A DNA stretch of 64,000 bases, taken from Anthostomella pinea (lineage: Eukaryota > Ascomycota > Sordariomycetes > Xylariales > Xylariaceae). The position numbers were made by a program, and so were the translations under genes. The notes beneath the pieces are model-generated. The model did not search any database. It was not told where the DNA came from and saw only the letters and a list, made by a program, of their open reading frames with translations. The stretch is taken from assembly GCA_963556695.1 (NCBI GenBank), contig CAUWAG010000007.1, positions 2,790,001-2,854,000 of the forward strand, given 5' to 3'. How positions within the stretch are numbered: the first letter of the stretch is position 1; each line of letters begins with the position of its first letter. Of this stretch, positions 43,677-54,416 are shown piece after piece.

Positions 43677-45693
43677 CTAGGCAGCGCCCTTGATTATATC
43701 GGCGGCGATCTTCTCCGCCAGCGCGTAGACGGTGCTCTGCGGGTGGCCAGGAGGCAGTAGAGGGAAGCTGCTCGCATCGACGACGCGGAGGCCGCTGACG
43801 CCGAAAACTCTGGCCTCGCTGTCGATGACGGCATCGGCTTCGCCCTCCTTGCCCATCTTGCAAGTCCCCGCCGCGTGCCACACCGTCATGAGCGAGTCCC
43901 GGATGACTTCGAGGATCTGCTCGTCGGTCTCGACGCCGAGGTCGGGCCAGTACTCCTCGCCGATGACGATCTCCTGAACCACGTCCGTGTTCCAGACCTC
44001 TCGCATGCGCCGCCACCAGCTGACGGCGACCTCCTGGTCGGCCTTGGCCGACAGCCAGTTGGGATTGACCTCGGGCAGCACGGCGGTCGTGGCGCTCGTG
44101 ATGGTCACGTTGCCTCGCGAGATCGGGGCCACCATGGCGCCCATGATCGTCGCGTACTGGTTGCCGTTGAGCGGCTGCTGGAGGGCCGGGAACCTGAAGT
44201 TACCAGTGTAAGCGTTCACACTAAGGTGCTCAACCTCAGGCCAGTCATCGGGGAACTGCGCCATGGCCTTGATGGTCTCGGCTGACCACGTGTCGCGGTA
44301 CTTCCGCGGCAGCTTCTCCCACCCAAGGAAGTCGACGACGGGCGAGGTCAGCGGCCCTGTCTGGTTGAGCACGTACGAAGCAAGTGCGTCGGCCAGGTCG
44401 GCGGGGTCGTGAAGCACGCGGTCCAGCGTGTCGACTTCGACTTCGTACGCTGGGCCGAACATGATGTGGTCCCACATGTTCTGGCCTACGCCGCTCAGCT
44501 CGGAGATGACGTCGATATCAAATTGCTGCAGGGTCTCGCTTGGCCCGATGCCCGAGACCATCAGGAGCTGGGGGGACTGGAACGCGCCAGCGGACAAGAT
44601 GACTTCTTTCTTGGCTTGTATCGTGTATTCGATGCCGAGCGAGTTGACCAGGACGCCTGTGGCCTTCTTGGATTCATCGAAGAGTATCTTCTCGACCAGG
44701 GTTTGGGTGTAAACCTTCAAATTATCCGATCCGGTCTCGTTGGCTCGGTAGATGTACTCGGCGCTGCTGCTGCGGGTCTGATCGCTACTGCTCATGGTCG
44801 ACTGCAAGTAATGGAAACCCAACAGGTCGCCCGAGCTGAAGCCTGTGGTGCGATTCATGCCGATAGCCTCCATGCCCTTCTCCATCCAGGTTGAAAAGGC
44901 GGATACCCAGTTCGTATAGCCGACATCTACTGGGCCGCCGGTGTTGCCGAACGCCGAGGCATCATACTGAGTTGACACGTTGGCGCGGCGGATGTCGTCA
45001 TTCGGTGGTGTGAAGGTGACGGATTTCTGGAAGTACGGCATCAGGTTGTCCAGGGTGTAGCTGTCGTCGCCGACCTCGTCAGCCCACATTTGATACGAGG
45101 CCGTAGAGCCTCGGTGGTGGATCATGAAGTTGAGGGCCGACGAGCCTCCGAGGCACTTTCCCCGGGCGTAGTGCACCTCGCGGTTGTTGGCACCCGTCTG
45201 TGGTGTCGTGTGGAACCCCCAGTCGACTGTCGGTATCTGGTCAAGCATGCTGGCCCCGATGCCGATGATATCGGTGGCTGGCGTCGTGCCAAGGACCGGC
45301 TTCGCGATCTCGTAGTAGAGTCCGGCCTCGAGGATTGCGACAGTGTAGCCAGCGTCGGCCAGTCGGTAGCCGATGGCGTTACCGGCGGTGCCGCCACCGA
45401 CGACGACGTAGTCATACTCGGCCTCTTCACCAAGTACACCGCCGAGAGCGCCCAGAACGCCTTGAACAAAACCGTCACCCTCTAGCACGCTAAAATACTA
45501 TCAGTCGTCTTGTCCTCAGATCTTAAAGAGCAATGCCGCGGAAACATCGACCGACTCACCTTTTAACGGCGTCAGTTAAGGGGTTCAGGATGCTATCAGC
45601 GATTGTCCCAAGAAGACCGGGCGTAGGAGCGGCCCATGCGAGGGGGCCAACGGCCAGTAAAGAAATGAGTGACGATCGATACGTGTAACGCAT
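43677..45693 (-). CDS. Secreted GMC-family flavin oxidoreductase
   Basis: Two exons on the minus strand, 45693-45560 and 45489-43677, joined in frame over a 70-nt intron, give about 648 residues. The first exon encodes a signal peptide (MRYTYRSSLISLLAVGPLAWAAP). The FAD-binding Rossmann motif reads YDYVVVGGGTAGNAIGYRLAD, followed by the ARGKCLGGSSALNFM motif. The substrate half ends with HAAGTCKMG and PPGHPQSTVYALAEKIAADI, where the His of the HAAGTC region and the C-terminal His form the usual catalytic pair. Length and layout fit aryl-alcohol-oxidase/choline-dehydrogenase-like GMC enzymes (AA3). They oxidise alcohols with FAD and may feed H2O2 to lignocellulose degradation. The substrate is not readable. 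The gene appears intact. Confidence 0.92.
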
Positions 45694-47900
45694 CTTGAAA
45701 ACCCCAACGACGTATGAAGGAGTGACTAGGGTAGGGAAGTGTGAGCTTGGGGTACAGCAACCAAGAAGAGAGGATCGGTGGGAGGCTACATGTTTTAAGT
45801 GCCGCCAAGAGGCTAAACAGGAGGCGACTTGACCGTGGGCTCAAGGGAGGGTCCGAGGGCGTTGCGATTGTCAATTTCGTGGTCATCCACACATCGACAG
45901 CATGGCCGACGACCCAGACGCCTGGTGATGGCGTAGCATTGGGATCACCAACTCGACATCGAGAGCATTGCACGATGAGGGTCTTGCGGGGATAGACAAG
46001 GACGGAAGAGACAGGGGACAAATCCTTCTTCGATTACCGGCGAGATACCGGCGTGACCTGGTGACCGGCAGTCACAAACGAGAACAAAATGCTCCGTTTT
46101 GTTTTGTTATCTTCGCCGCATCCCGCCTTGCTGTATTATCATAAGTGGACAATTGCGGCTCGCTGTACTGAAAGGGGTTATCCTTTGCTCCGGCGTGAGT
46201 CCGCTTCGGGTATAGAATAGGAGGCAGGCACGTGGCAGGCTGCGGTCGTACTGCCGATCCTTTTCCGCACCTGCAGGTGGATCATCTCCCCACAAGATGA
46301 GGAAGCACGCAAGCCGTATGACCGTCCCTGATGGTTAATAATAAGAAATAAGAGTACCGTGTTTTGACTATTTTCTGTGCAGACAGGTTCCAACTTCCAA
46401 TGTTACGTGCAACAAACAAGCTTCTTATCAAGGTTATCTCTTATCAACCTGTGGATCCAGTGCATGGACCCATATGGAGTATTCTGGTAACCCCACCAGA
46501 TATGTTGGAGGTTACCTGATGAAGGCTGCCTGGCAACCCTTTGTTGCCCCAGGTACCTCGCCACTGTAATTTAGGTATTTAGATACATCTCGGATGGAAT
46601 CCTTTCCATCCGATCTTTTAATCAAGCACCACCCAGACCACTGATAGATTAAAACAGGACTTGTGATTTGTCAGCATCTGGGAAAGCTACCAAAAGGCAC
46701 AAACCCAGACAGATGCGGCTAGCGGTTCACGGTACTTGTCTGCACGCTAGGGACGGGAACCCAATCCTGGCACGTTCACTAAAACTCCATTTGCCGAGGT
46801 TCAATGTTTATTGTTCAGCGATGACCTCTCCTCTACGACTTCGCAACCACTTGCATCTCGTTCCCTGTCGTGCGCGAAGTTACTCGCGCTGAACCGGGGG
46901 GCTCGAAACCTATCAGCCTATCTGCATAGAGAATACGATAAGAGATTAGAAATCTAGAAACGTGCATCCCATACTGCCGAGTGCCGACTCAATCCGGACT
47001 CGTCCCGTGCATCACAGCTTCTGGGTGGCTAGCCGGGAGGAAACCACTGCCTATCAGTCTAGGCTCTAGTGCATGATCAGGCTCCCCATGGCGAGAAGTA
47101 CCGGTAATAAAGGATTTTGCGGTACCCGGGAGCAGACCCAGCCAGAGCTCCGAGGTCACTCCACCATCCACCTCATGAAAGGCGAAAGAAACCCATCCAT
47201 CATGAGATGGGACCTTGTTCTGTTCGTCTTGGTCATATCAGATGGAGACATTACCAATACAACGGGGGATGTCGACGATATCAGTCTGGCCGGGTACACC
47301 ATGCGAGACCATGGCGTGTTCAATGTTATCACCAAGATGATAGAACATGTGGCTCGATAACGACAACGTGCCCGAGCCGGAGTCTTTCTACGTGAGGCTC
47401 ATCGTTTTCACGGCTCGGTCGGGTTGCAAAGGGCCCATCTCATTCTCGGAAGTCTACTGCGGGGATTGCGACAGGGGTGGGATCCGGTCCGCAAAGGCTG
47501 GTTCGGATATCCGAATTTGATCAACAGCAGCTTCGTGAAGTTTGGTGTCCAGTCTGCCAGGCAATACCATTAACACTGGCACGTTCGCGCTTTGGTGGGA
47601 AGCGTTGCAGAGGGTTTGGCAAATGCTTCTGCAGCTTCTGCAACTGCGCAAGTGAGCTGATGCTCCACCGTGATAGCTCTTTATGGCAAGTTGGTCGAGA
47701 CTGGTTTTGACCTTGCACATCCATTTGGGCTGGCCTGCTACATAGGTGAACCTAGCAGGCCTCTAGGCGGATATAGACCAACTCGTTGCTCTGCAAGGAT
47801 CACGGAGAATATGCACTTGGTTTGGTGAAGAGACTCACGAGACGTCGTGTGAAAAAGAGAAGCTGATCATAGACAGCTGTCTGTGATGGGAAAGAAGAAG
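45694..47900. other. Intergenic region
   Basis: No supported gene. A frame at about 47073-47360 (DGDITNTTGDVDDISLAGYTM) is weakly protein-like but has no recognisable family. A short palindrome GGATGGAATCCTTTCCATCC lies near 46591-46612. Confidence 0.4.
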
Positions 47901-47911
47901 TTGGGTGCCCA
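47901..47911. repeat. 11-bp putative target duplication next to LINE B tail
   Basis: TGGGTGCCCAA is the exact reverse complement of 51673-51683, which abuts the 5' end of LINE D. Confidence 0.65.
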
Positions 47912-49715
47912 AAGTTTTGTTTTGTTTTGTTTTGTTTTGTTTTGTTTTGTTTTGTTTTGTTTTGAATTGAACGTGGGGGATTGCTCCTCAGTAGTGCAAA
48001 TCACGCCTCCCAGAGCCTCTGCATCGCAGGGTTGTGGAGGTATCAAGGTAATAAGTACAGTCAGTCTCGCTCACGAGCCCATCCCCGTTGTTGCGGCGGT
48101 ATGACTTTGGGGTCATCCATCTGGTCCTTTAAGAACAGCTATCTATCGGTGGCAGATTGATAAAAAGAACTTGCTCTTCTCAACAAATCTTGCCTATTCC
48201 GCGCTCTTCTCCCCCAAGTATTGTAAACAGGCTGTTCTAGGTGAGTACTTGTGCAGCAGTCGGTTTTTCCCAACCCATTACAAAAGAAAATGTATTGTGG
48301 TGTTTTTTCCTCACCATAGTTGCAGTGATTATTCGAGTCTGTATACCCAAAACATTCGTGATATCTAGCAAAGTCGCCATGTCCAGATCTGGCCGTTAGA
48401 AATCTGTGTAGAGTACTCCTTTCAAAAGATATAAGGCCCCTTTCAGTTATTGTATGTGAGTATACTTCTTGATACCTAAGTTCTAACTGGTCTTTTTACC
48501 ATTGATCGAATTCTTTCTTGCCTTTCTTTTTGAGATCTCTTTTAACCCAAGAGATTATAGGAAGGTTTATTACGTCTATTTCTAGCATGGCACCCTCTTT
48601 TGCTAGTGTGTCAGTAGCTTCGTTACTATCAATATCTCTGTGTCTAGGAATCCACTTGATGGTCACTCCAGGAGTGTGTGCCGTGGCACGTTCTTGGAAT
48701 CATAGAAAAATGTTCTGTGATGTCTCAGGTGGAGTCCTATTAAGCCCATCTACTACTGACGTGTTGTCCATACAGATATATAGCTATTTTCCGCGTCCAA
48801 TTGCCCTGATTACTATGAAACCTTAGAGAGCACTATGGACTTTAGCATTTATTATTTCTGTTTAAAGAAGTCTGCCTTTTCCCTAGTATACTTCTTGTGT
48901 AATACCGCCTTTCCTGATGGTATAACCCCATCCAGTGCAGGTTGTGCCTTTGTCGTCCAATTGTGATCCATCTGAGTAGATGACAAGGTCAGTGTTCATA
49001 TTTCTCTCCCGTAGCCATTGCTTGAAGAGCTCTGTCTTTTTGTCTTTGTCTTTTCGGATTGGGGGCTTTTTCTATGATGGTTTGGTGAGTATTGGTCTCT
49101 GGAAGTCAGGGACTAGCTGGAAATTCCTTTATAGCCTTGTTGGTTCTTTGCGAGCTTGTATTTGGAGCCTGCCAATAAGAGGGTGTCTCTAGTCTATTCG
49201 TCCTAGTCAGAGGCCATGACGTCGTCTTATTGACTCTGCAAGAACTCCTGCTAGAGGAATCTGTAATTCAAAGTGTAGGATATGTCCAGGGTGTGTTTTC
49301 CAGACTGGCAAGATAGCCCTGATCGCCGTTTATAGTACAGCATCTATTGTTCCAAGAAGCCCCTTAATGCGACATGCTGATGTCCCACCTAAGCTCCCAA
49401 ATTTTTTGATTCCCGGGTACCAGGCCTCCAGGCCGTGTGTAAGAATAGGAATAACACAAGCTTTCACAGCCCTCCTGGTCGACTTACTAGAAGTCTTTTA
49501 ACTGTGTTGCATAGTCCTTAAAGGTGATTTGCTACCTTACTAGCTTTCTTGGCCCAGTGAGAAACATGATCTTTGAAGTTTAGTTTTCTATCCAGAAAGA
49601 CACCTAGCCATCGTATGGAAACCTTGGCTATTTTATTCATTATCCCGTGGCGGACTGGAGGGTTGTCTGAGTTCTTTTTCCTTGAGAAGTGTATGATCTC
49701 AGTTTTGTCGGGGTC
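47912..49715 (-). mobile_element. Tad1-like LINE B, 3' portion, decayed
   Basis: The 3' part of the same family as the nested LINE (32998-38594), on the minus strand. It has a (CAAAA)n tail of about ten units at 47912-47965, the 3' region, RNase H remnants and the end of the reverse transcriptase. It ends abruptly at 49715 at a position equivalent to about 34767 of the full element. Many stops and substitutions, often C-to-T or G-to-A, are present. The tail unit (CAAAA) differs from the (CAAA) of the nested copy. Confidence 0.88.
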
Positions 49716-49835
49716 TGCAACAAACCTATTGGTGTTCCCCCTCTTCTTCCGTAATTCATTCATAACCTGTTCTACTGGCTTCATTCCTGATTATACGTCT
49801 TAGGTTGTAGACCTAAAGAACAGTGATTCCTTAAG

Positions 49836-49846
49836 AGATGATACAG
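49836..49846. repeat. Target duplication of LINE C, left
   Basis: AGATGATACAG recurs at 50010-50020 on the other side of the LINE C fragment. Confidence 0.8.
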
Positions 49847-50009
49847 TTTGTTTGTTTGTTTGTTTGTTTTGTTTTTAACGTGGGGGGTAGCTCCTCAGTA
49901 GTGCAAACCACGCCTCCCAGAGCCTCTGCATCGCAGGGTTGTGGAGGTCTCAAGATAATAAGTACAGTCAGTCCCGCTCACGGGCCCATCCCCGTTGTTG
50001 CGGCGGTAA
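49847..50009 (-). mobile_element. LINE C, 163-bp 5'-truncated LINE end
   Basis: A (CAAA)n tail followed by the last 130 bp of the LINE 3' region (CCTCAGTAGTGCAAACCACG...), nearly identical to the nested LINE. It is flanked by an 11-bp target duplication and is a strongly truncated new insertion. Confidence 0.88.
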
Positions 50010-50020
50010 AGATGATACAG
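50010..50020. repeat. Target duplication of LINE C, right
   Basis: Exact copy of 49836-49846. Confidence 0.8.
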
Positions 50021-51672
50021 CGAGAGGGAGAAACTCCAAGTGGAACGATTCATGGGTAAATACTTCAGAATGACGTGGAGGGTGTTGTATGTACGACTGC
50101 CCATTTAATGTCAAGGCCCAAGAGGATTCACCTTCATTGCCCTGCCCCAAGGAGGATTGCCCTTTCTCCCTTGGACATCCACTACACGACTCGACATTGG
50201 GTCTTGTAAGTTGTGCGCAACTATTGCCTGTCACAATCAGCGTCGAATCAGAACTCTCCGGGGCTTTGTAGAATAGCATGAGAAATTAAAACCATGTCCT
50301 TTACAGACAGCGGCTACTCCTTACAACTGGTGAAAGGCGGAGGGTGCGGCTGGAGATGAAGCTTATAGTCATTCGTTCATGAAGGCTTCAACAAGAGCAC
50401 ATCTTCTCTGATACCCGTCGCGTTTACTCTTCACACCGCCAATCAGCTCTGCGCGTCTTGGAAGGTCACATTGTGGCTGAAAACACACATAGGCACACTA
50501 ATGCGCATAGACTTCTCTATTTGCAGTGTTGTGGTAGTCTATTGTATGTGACTCGCCACTTCGCGCTTTCCGCCTCATACAACTACACTGCCTCTAACAG
50601 CTTGGATCTAAACGGAACCCCAACCACAACATTGCTACTCAATGCGTGACCGCCTGCCCGCATGCGGCACAGTATGCCTGCTACCATAACTCCAAGCGAT
50701 TCTGCTTCGAAGGAATCGTCTCTCGAACGGCCGGAACTCCTGATAGCATCACGAGGCACACCGTTAGGTGTCGAGTATCGTAAATATTAACGCCCTCCAC
50801 CACCCCAACTATGTAGATATATGAATACCAACAGCTACATTACTACATGATGTACAGGCCTCGAAGTAGGGGACGAGAATGATAATATTGAGTTTATAAA
50901 TATATTATATGTATATCTCGTCATATCTTAATCGTGTATATACTTTCACGTATAAATGGGGGTATTTAGTACACTGCTATCTTCTACTCTGGACCCTTGT
51001 TATCGACCAGGAGTTGGAATTTGTTCGCAAAAATAGGAAGGAAGGGCTTGCTAGGATTTGCTTGGATTTGAACCTTGCCAAGCGACATAGTGTTTGCTTG
51101 AATCCTCTAATTGTGTTGCGATGTGTCTCATAGAATGCCGGTCGTGATTACAATAGTTATTGTCAAATCTGGGAGCACGCAATTGATGAAATATGGTCAA
51201 GCGCAGAGAAGTGATAGTTATCCCACGAAAGGTAAGATGTTGATGAGTTCCATGTACTAGAGCGTTCTCAAGAGGATTCCACCACGCCACGTGAATCCTC
51301 TAGTAATGGGGCAGAGTTCAGCGTCCGATTCCAGGGCAATCTTACAAGCCCGCAGCGCTTCGGTCCCAAACAAACACCACCGGTTACTATTTTAGCAGCA
51401 TTGTATAATCCTTTGGCCTGTTGGAGATAATATTTTAAGTAAGTCCTGTCCATTCATCTACCCGGTTCCACCCATGGCGCAATTAATTTTTTTATTTTAT
51501 AAGCTCTTCGACTGGAAGGGCAGAGCTAAACCCAAATACCCTAAAAGACAACAAAAAGCAGAGCTACCATGCTGTACCCACGAATCCTCATTACGTCCCA
51601 TTTATGTATTTATGCATCAGGATTCAGTTGCGTCCAGCGCATTTCGTGGGGTCACAGGCAGCCGATCAACCC
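50021..51672. other. Unassigned sequence with a small protein-like remnant
   Basis: At about 50580-50783 a plus-strand frame with several cysteines (QCVTACPHAAQYAC...RFCFEGIV) ends in a stop. A GTATGTG donor near 50543 and a CTAACAG acceptor near 50600 are visible. I could not join a signal-peptide exon in phase. The rest shows no gene. Confidence 0.35.
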
Positions 51673-51683
51673 TTGGGCACCCA
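51673..51683. repeat. 11-bp putative target duplication next to LINE D 5' end
   Basis: TTGGGCACCCA is the exact reverse complement of 47901-47911. LINE D begins directly after it with CGATGGG, matching the CGA start of the full-length LINE. Confidence 0.65.
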
Positions 51684-51829
51684 CGATGGGCATAAACCAA
51701 ACAAAAACAACTATTCTTCTTGGCGCCCCGTTGTTAGGGTGCAACCTTGATATTTGCACTAAAGCAGGTACTTCTCTCAGTAACTGACTATCTCTGTCAA
51801 GGCACAAGAGAATTTTTCTCACAAGCTAG

Positions 51830-53407
51830 ATGGCACCCTTCCACGACGGGCCCCTAAACACGCCTGTGACCGTCCCAAAGACGACCACCGGTGGCGTGCT
51901 TAAATCCCCGGCCCCTAGAAAGACATACGGTCCGGCAACTCCGAGCAGGCTCCGCCAGGCGCTGCTTGACGACATCAGCAGCAGCCTGTCACAGGTATCT
52001 GAGGCTGACTTCACTGTTATTTCCCCTCTGAAAAGAAAATCTCGAAATATCAATGACAACAGCACCACTGGAATGAAACGACCTCAATTAAACAAAATCT
52101 CTATAAATCAAGCCATTACACGCGATATAGGGAATAAGGCCTCCTCCTCAGAGTGCCAGGACCAAGTTGCCATAATACTAGCTAAAGACAAGCACCTCTA
52201 TAAAACCAGGATAATAATGTTTCAAGAGTGTGCTGCAACAGTTGATAAAACACTTGAGAAAGCTGGAACCGAACTATACTCTCATGCCAAGGAGTTCAGC
52301 ACTTTCTTTTCTAAATGTCTGAACAAGTGGCTAGAAACCCGAGATCCGCCCAAAAGGAAGACCATTCTTGGGGGAATAGGGATGGTAAAGCCCACTATGA
52401 CCTTTGCCCAAGCTGTCCCCTCTAGCCAGCGACAGCATCCACGGACAGTCAATACTACCATGAAGAAAACACAGCCTGGCGCCCTCATCACTGCCAACCA
52501 ACTGAAGAAGAACCAGGATGATCTCTGGGTCTTTGTCCGCATGGATAATAGCCACCTAAAGCCTTACAGAATAAAATCTATACTGAACAGAAGACTTAAG
52601 CTCCACCCTTAAGAGCTTAGAGGAGTGACCCGGTGCCCCTCCGGATTTACCTTACATCTAAGGGACAAGCCAACTCAGGCTAAGCTCCTGGCCTTCTAAG
52701 AAGAAATCACCGACATTCTTAAGGCAAAAAAGATCGAGATCCACACGGTCTGACATCACTACAAGGTCAATGGATACCCAAGAAAGGTCATCAGTACGGA
52801 AGGGTTGACAATCGATATTACCGACATTACTGTCGCTGATGAAGTTGAAGCCCAAACAGGTGACAGACCTTTAAGGTGCATACTCTCAAGGAACACAGTT
52901 GATTCTGATCCGGAGACCACATGGGTGATCTCTCTGCCCCGTGCAGCAAAGAAACCATTCACGCTTTTTGCTTGCTCAATGATCTCAAGGCACATTCAAT
53001 ACTCCCCCAAGGTTCACCAGTATGCGAGCTGCTTCAGATACCATGGTAGGAACTACCAATATGAAAAGCAAGTATGTGCACGTTGCGCCAGCACAGTACA
53101 CCAGGGGGATTGTAAAAAACCAATCCCAAAGTGTGTCAACTGCAAAGGACCTCATGCTGCCGACTTCGACAAATGCCCTGCACACCCCAAGGTCGTGAAA
53201 GGTATCATCCATAAGCACACATGGGAGCAAATCCAGGAAATAAGGCTGGCCGGAGAAAGAGCCAGATCCAAGGCCTTCAATGAAACAGGCAGAAACCAAG
53301 CTGGGTCAACACCTAGCAATAATAACAAAGACACCACAATACAAATCAACACAATAGATATAGCTCATCCCAAAGATGCCGACACCATTGTCGTCAGTCA
53401 ATGCTAG
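51830..53407 (+). pseudogene. LINE D ORF1, broken
   Basis: Homologous over its length to the intact ORF1 at 36879-38456, with the same start (MAPFHDGPLN) and the same C-terminal Cys/His knuckles. Stops near 52610, 52697 and 52752 split the frame. It ends in a stop that overlaps the ORF2 ATG (ATGCTAG). Confidence 0.88.
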
Positions 53408-54413
53408 ATACATCAAACAAAACACATCGACACGAGCATCTAGCCATCCATTCTATGAATACAGCAGGAGGACAAAAGAGTGCAGGCCCTACAGAGTTAG
53501 CCATCAACCTGGCTGACTACAAAGGAGAACAAACAGACATCATTCTGATGCAAGAGCCCTGGGTTGGCATACCACCAGGCAGGAAAATGGGAGTAAAGAC
53601 ACACCCCAATTATGATATATACTCCCCAGTGAATTCCTGGGACAGCGACAGTACACGGCCCAGATCTCTCATCTATATGAGAAAACACCTTTAAGCGGAT
53701 CAACTTTGGCCCTATGCTACACGAGACATCACCTGGGTCAAAGTACAAGGCATTACATTTGCCAGTGTCTACTGGCCATATAACAACCCACAGGAAGTGG
53801 ATGACATTCTGGAAGTATGGGCTCCACCTTTTGGCTGCGTTATAGCTGGAGATTTTAATGCTAGCGATATATCCTGGACCTCGAGCAATCCAGGATATCA
53901 TGGTGGTGTTATACTTATACAGACTATGGCAGACCACGGACTGGATCTGATTTCTGAACCAGATGTCCCAACACATGATGACAGAGATGTACTAGATCTG
54001 GTGTTCTCGGATGTCCCCATGGCTGAAGCCTTAGTCAATGATGCACTTCAGTGCACCTCAGATCATGAGACACTACAAATAGTCATTCCAATTCAGGGAG
54101 ATCCGGACTGAATCCCTAAGGCCAATTATTGAATAGTACCGGACGATAAACTACAAGAGCTGGCAGATAATGTCCAAACCAGGATTCATGAGCTCCCCCA
54201 GCTGGGTGTATCCCCTGGCCAGGTGGATGCCTTTACACAGAGCTTGATCAACATGATCCAAGGCTGTATCAGAATAGTGGGCAAAAAGCCCCGACAATCT
54301 AGGCCCACTGCTTGGTGGAATGATGACTGCAAAGCAGCTGTTCAGACATACAGGGCCCTTTCTAAACAGACTACAAGCCAAGAAGGGCGGAATTCAGCCC
54401 AACGGGAATTTTG
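53401..54413 (+). pseudogene. LINE D ORF2, endonuclease part, broken
   Basis: ORF2 starts at 53401 and reads the QEPWVG endonuclease motif. It hits TAA at 53692-53694 at the same place as the nested LINE, then continues with GDFNASDISW and the SDHETL region. A TGA at 54109-54111 and further stops follow before the break at 54413. Confidence 0.85.
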
Positions 54414-54416
54414 CCG

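Larger units (their letters stand above)
51684..54413 (+). mobile_element. Tad1-like LINE D, 5' portion, decayed
   Basis: Plus-strand 5' part of the same LINE family: leader, ORF1 (51830-53407, with internal stops, for example at 52610), ORF2 start overlapping the ORF1 stop, and the endonuclease (QEPWVG, GDFNAS). It breaks at 54413, equivalent to about 35873 of the full element. Compared with the nested LINE, substitutions are mostly transitions (for example E to K and G to R), in the direction expected from C-to-T mutation. The in-frame TAA at 53692-53694 is shared. Confidence 0.88.

Noticed and set aside
47912..54413. Twin-priming origin for the opposite LINE halves
   Set aside because: In twin priming the inverted 5' part joins the 3' part directly and the target duplication lies beyond its internal end. 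Here about 2 kb separates the parts and the duplication abuts the 5' start.
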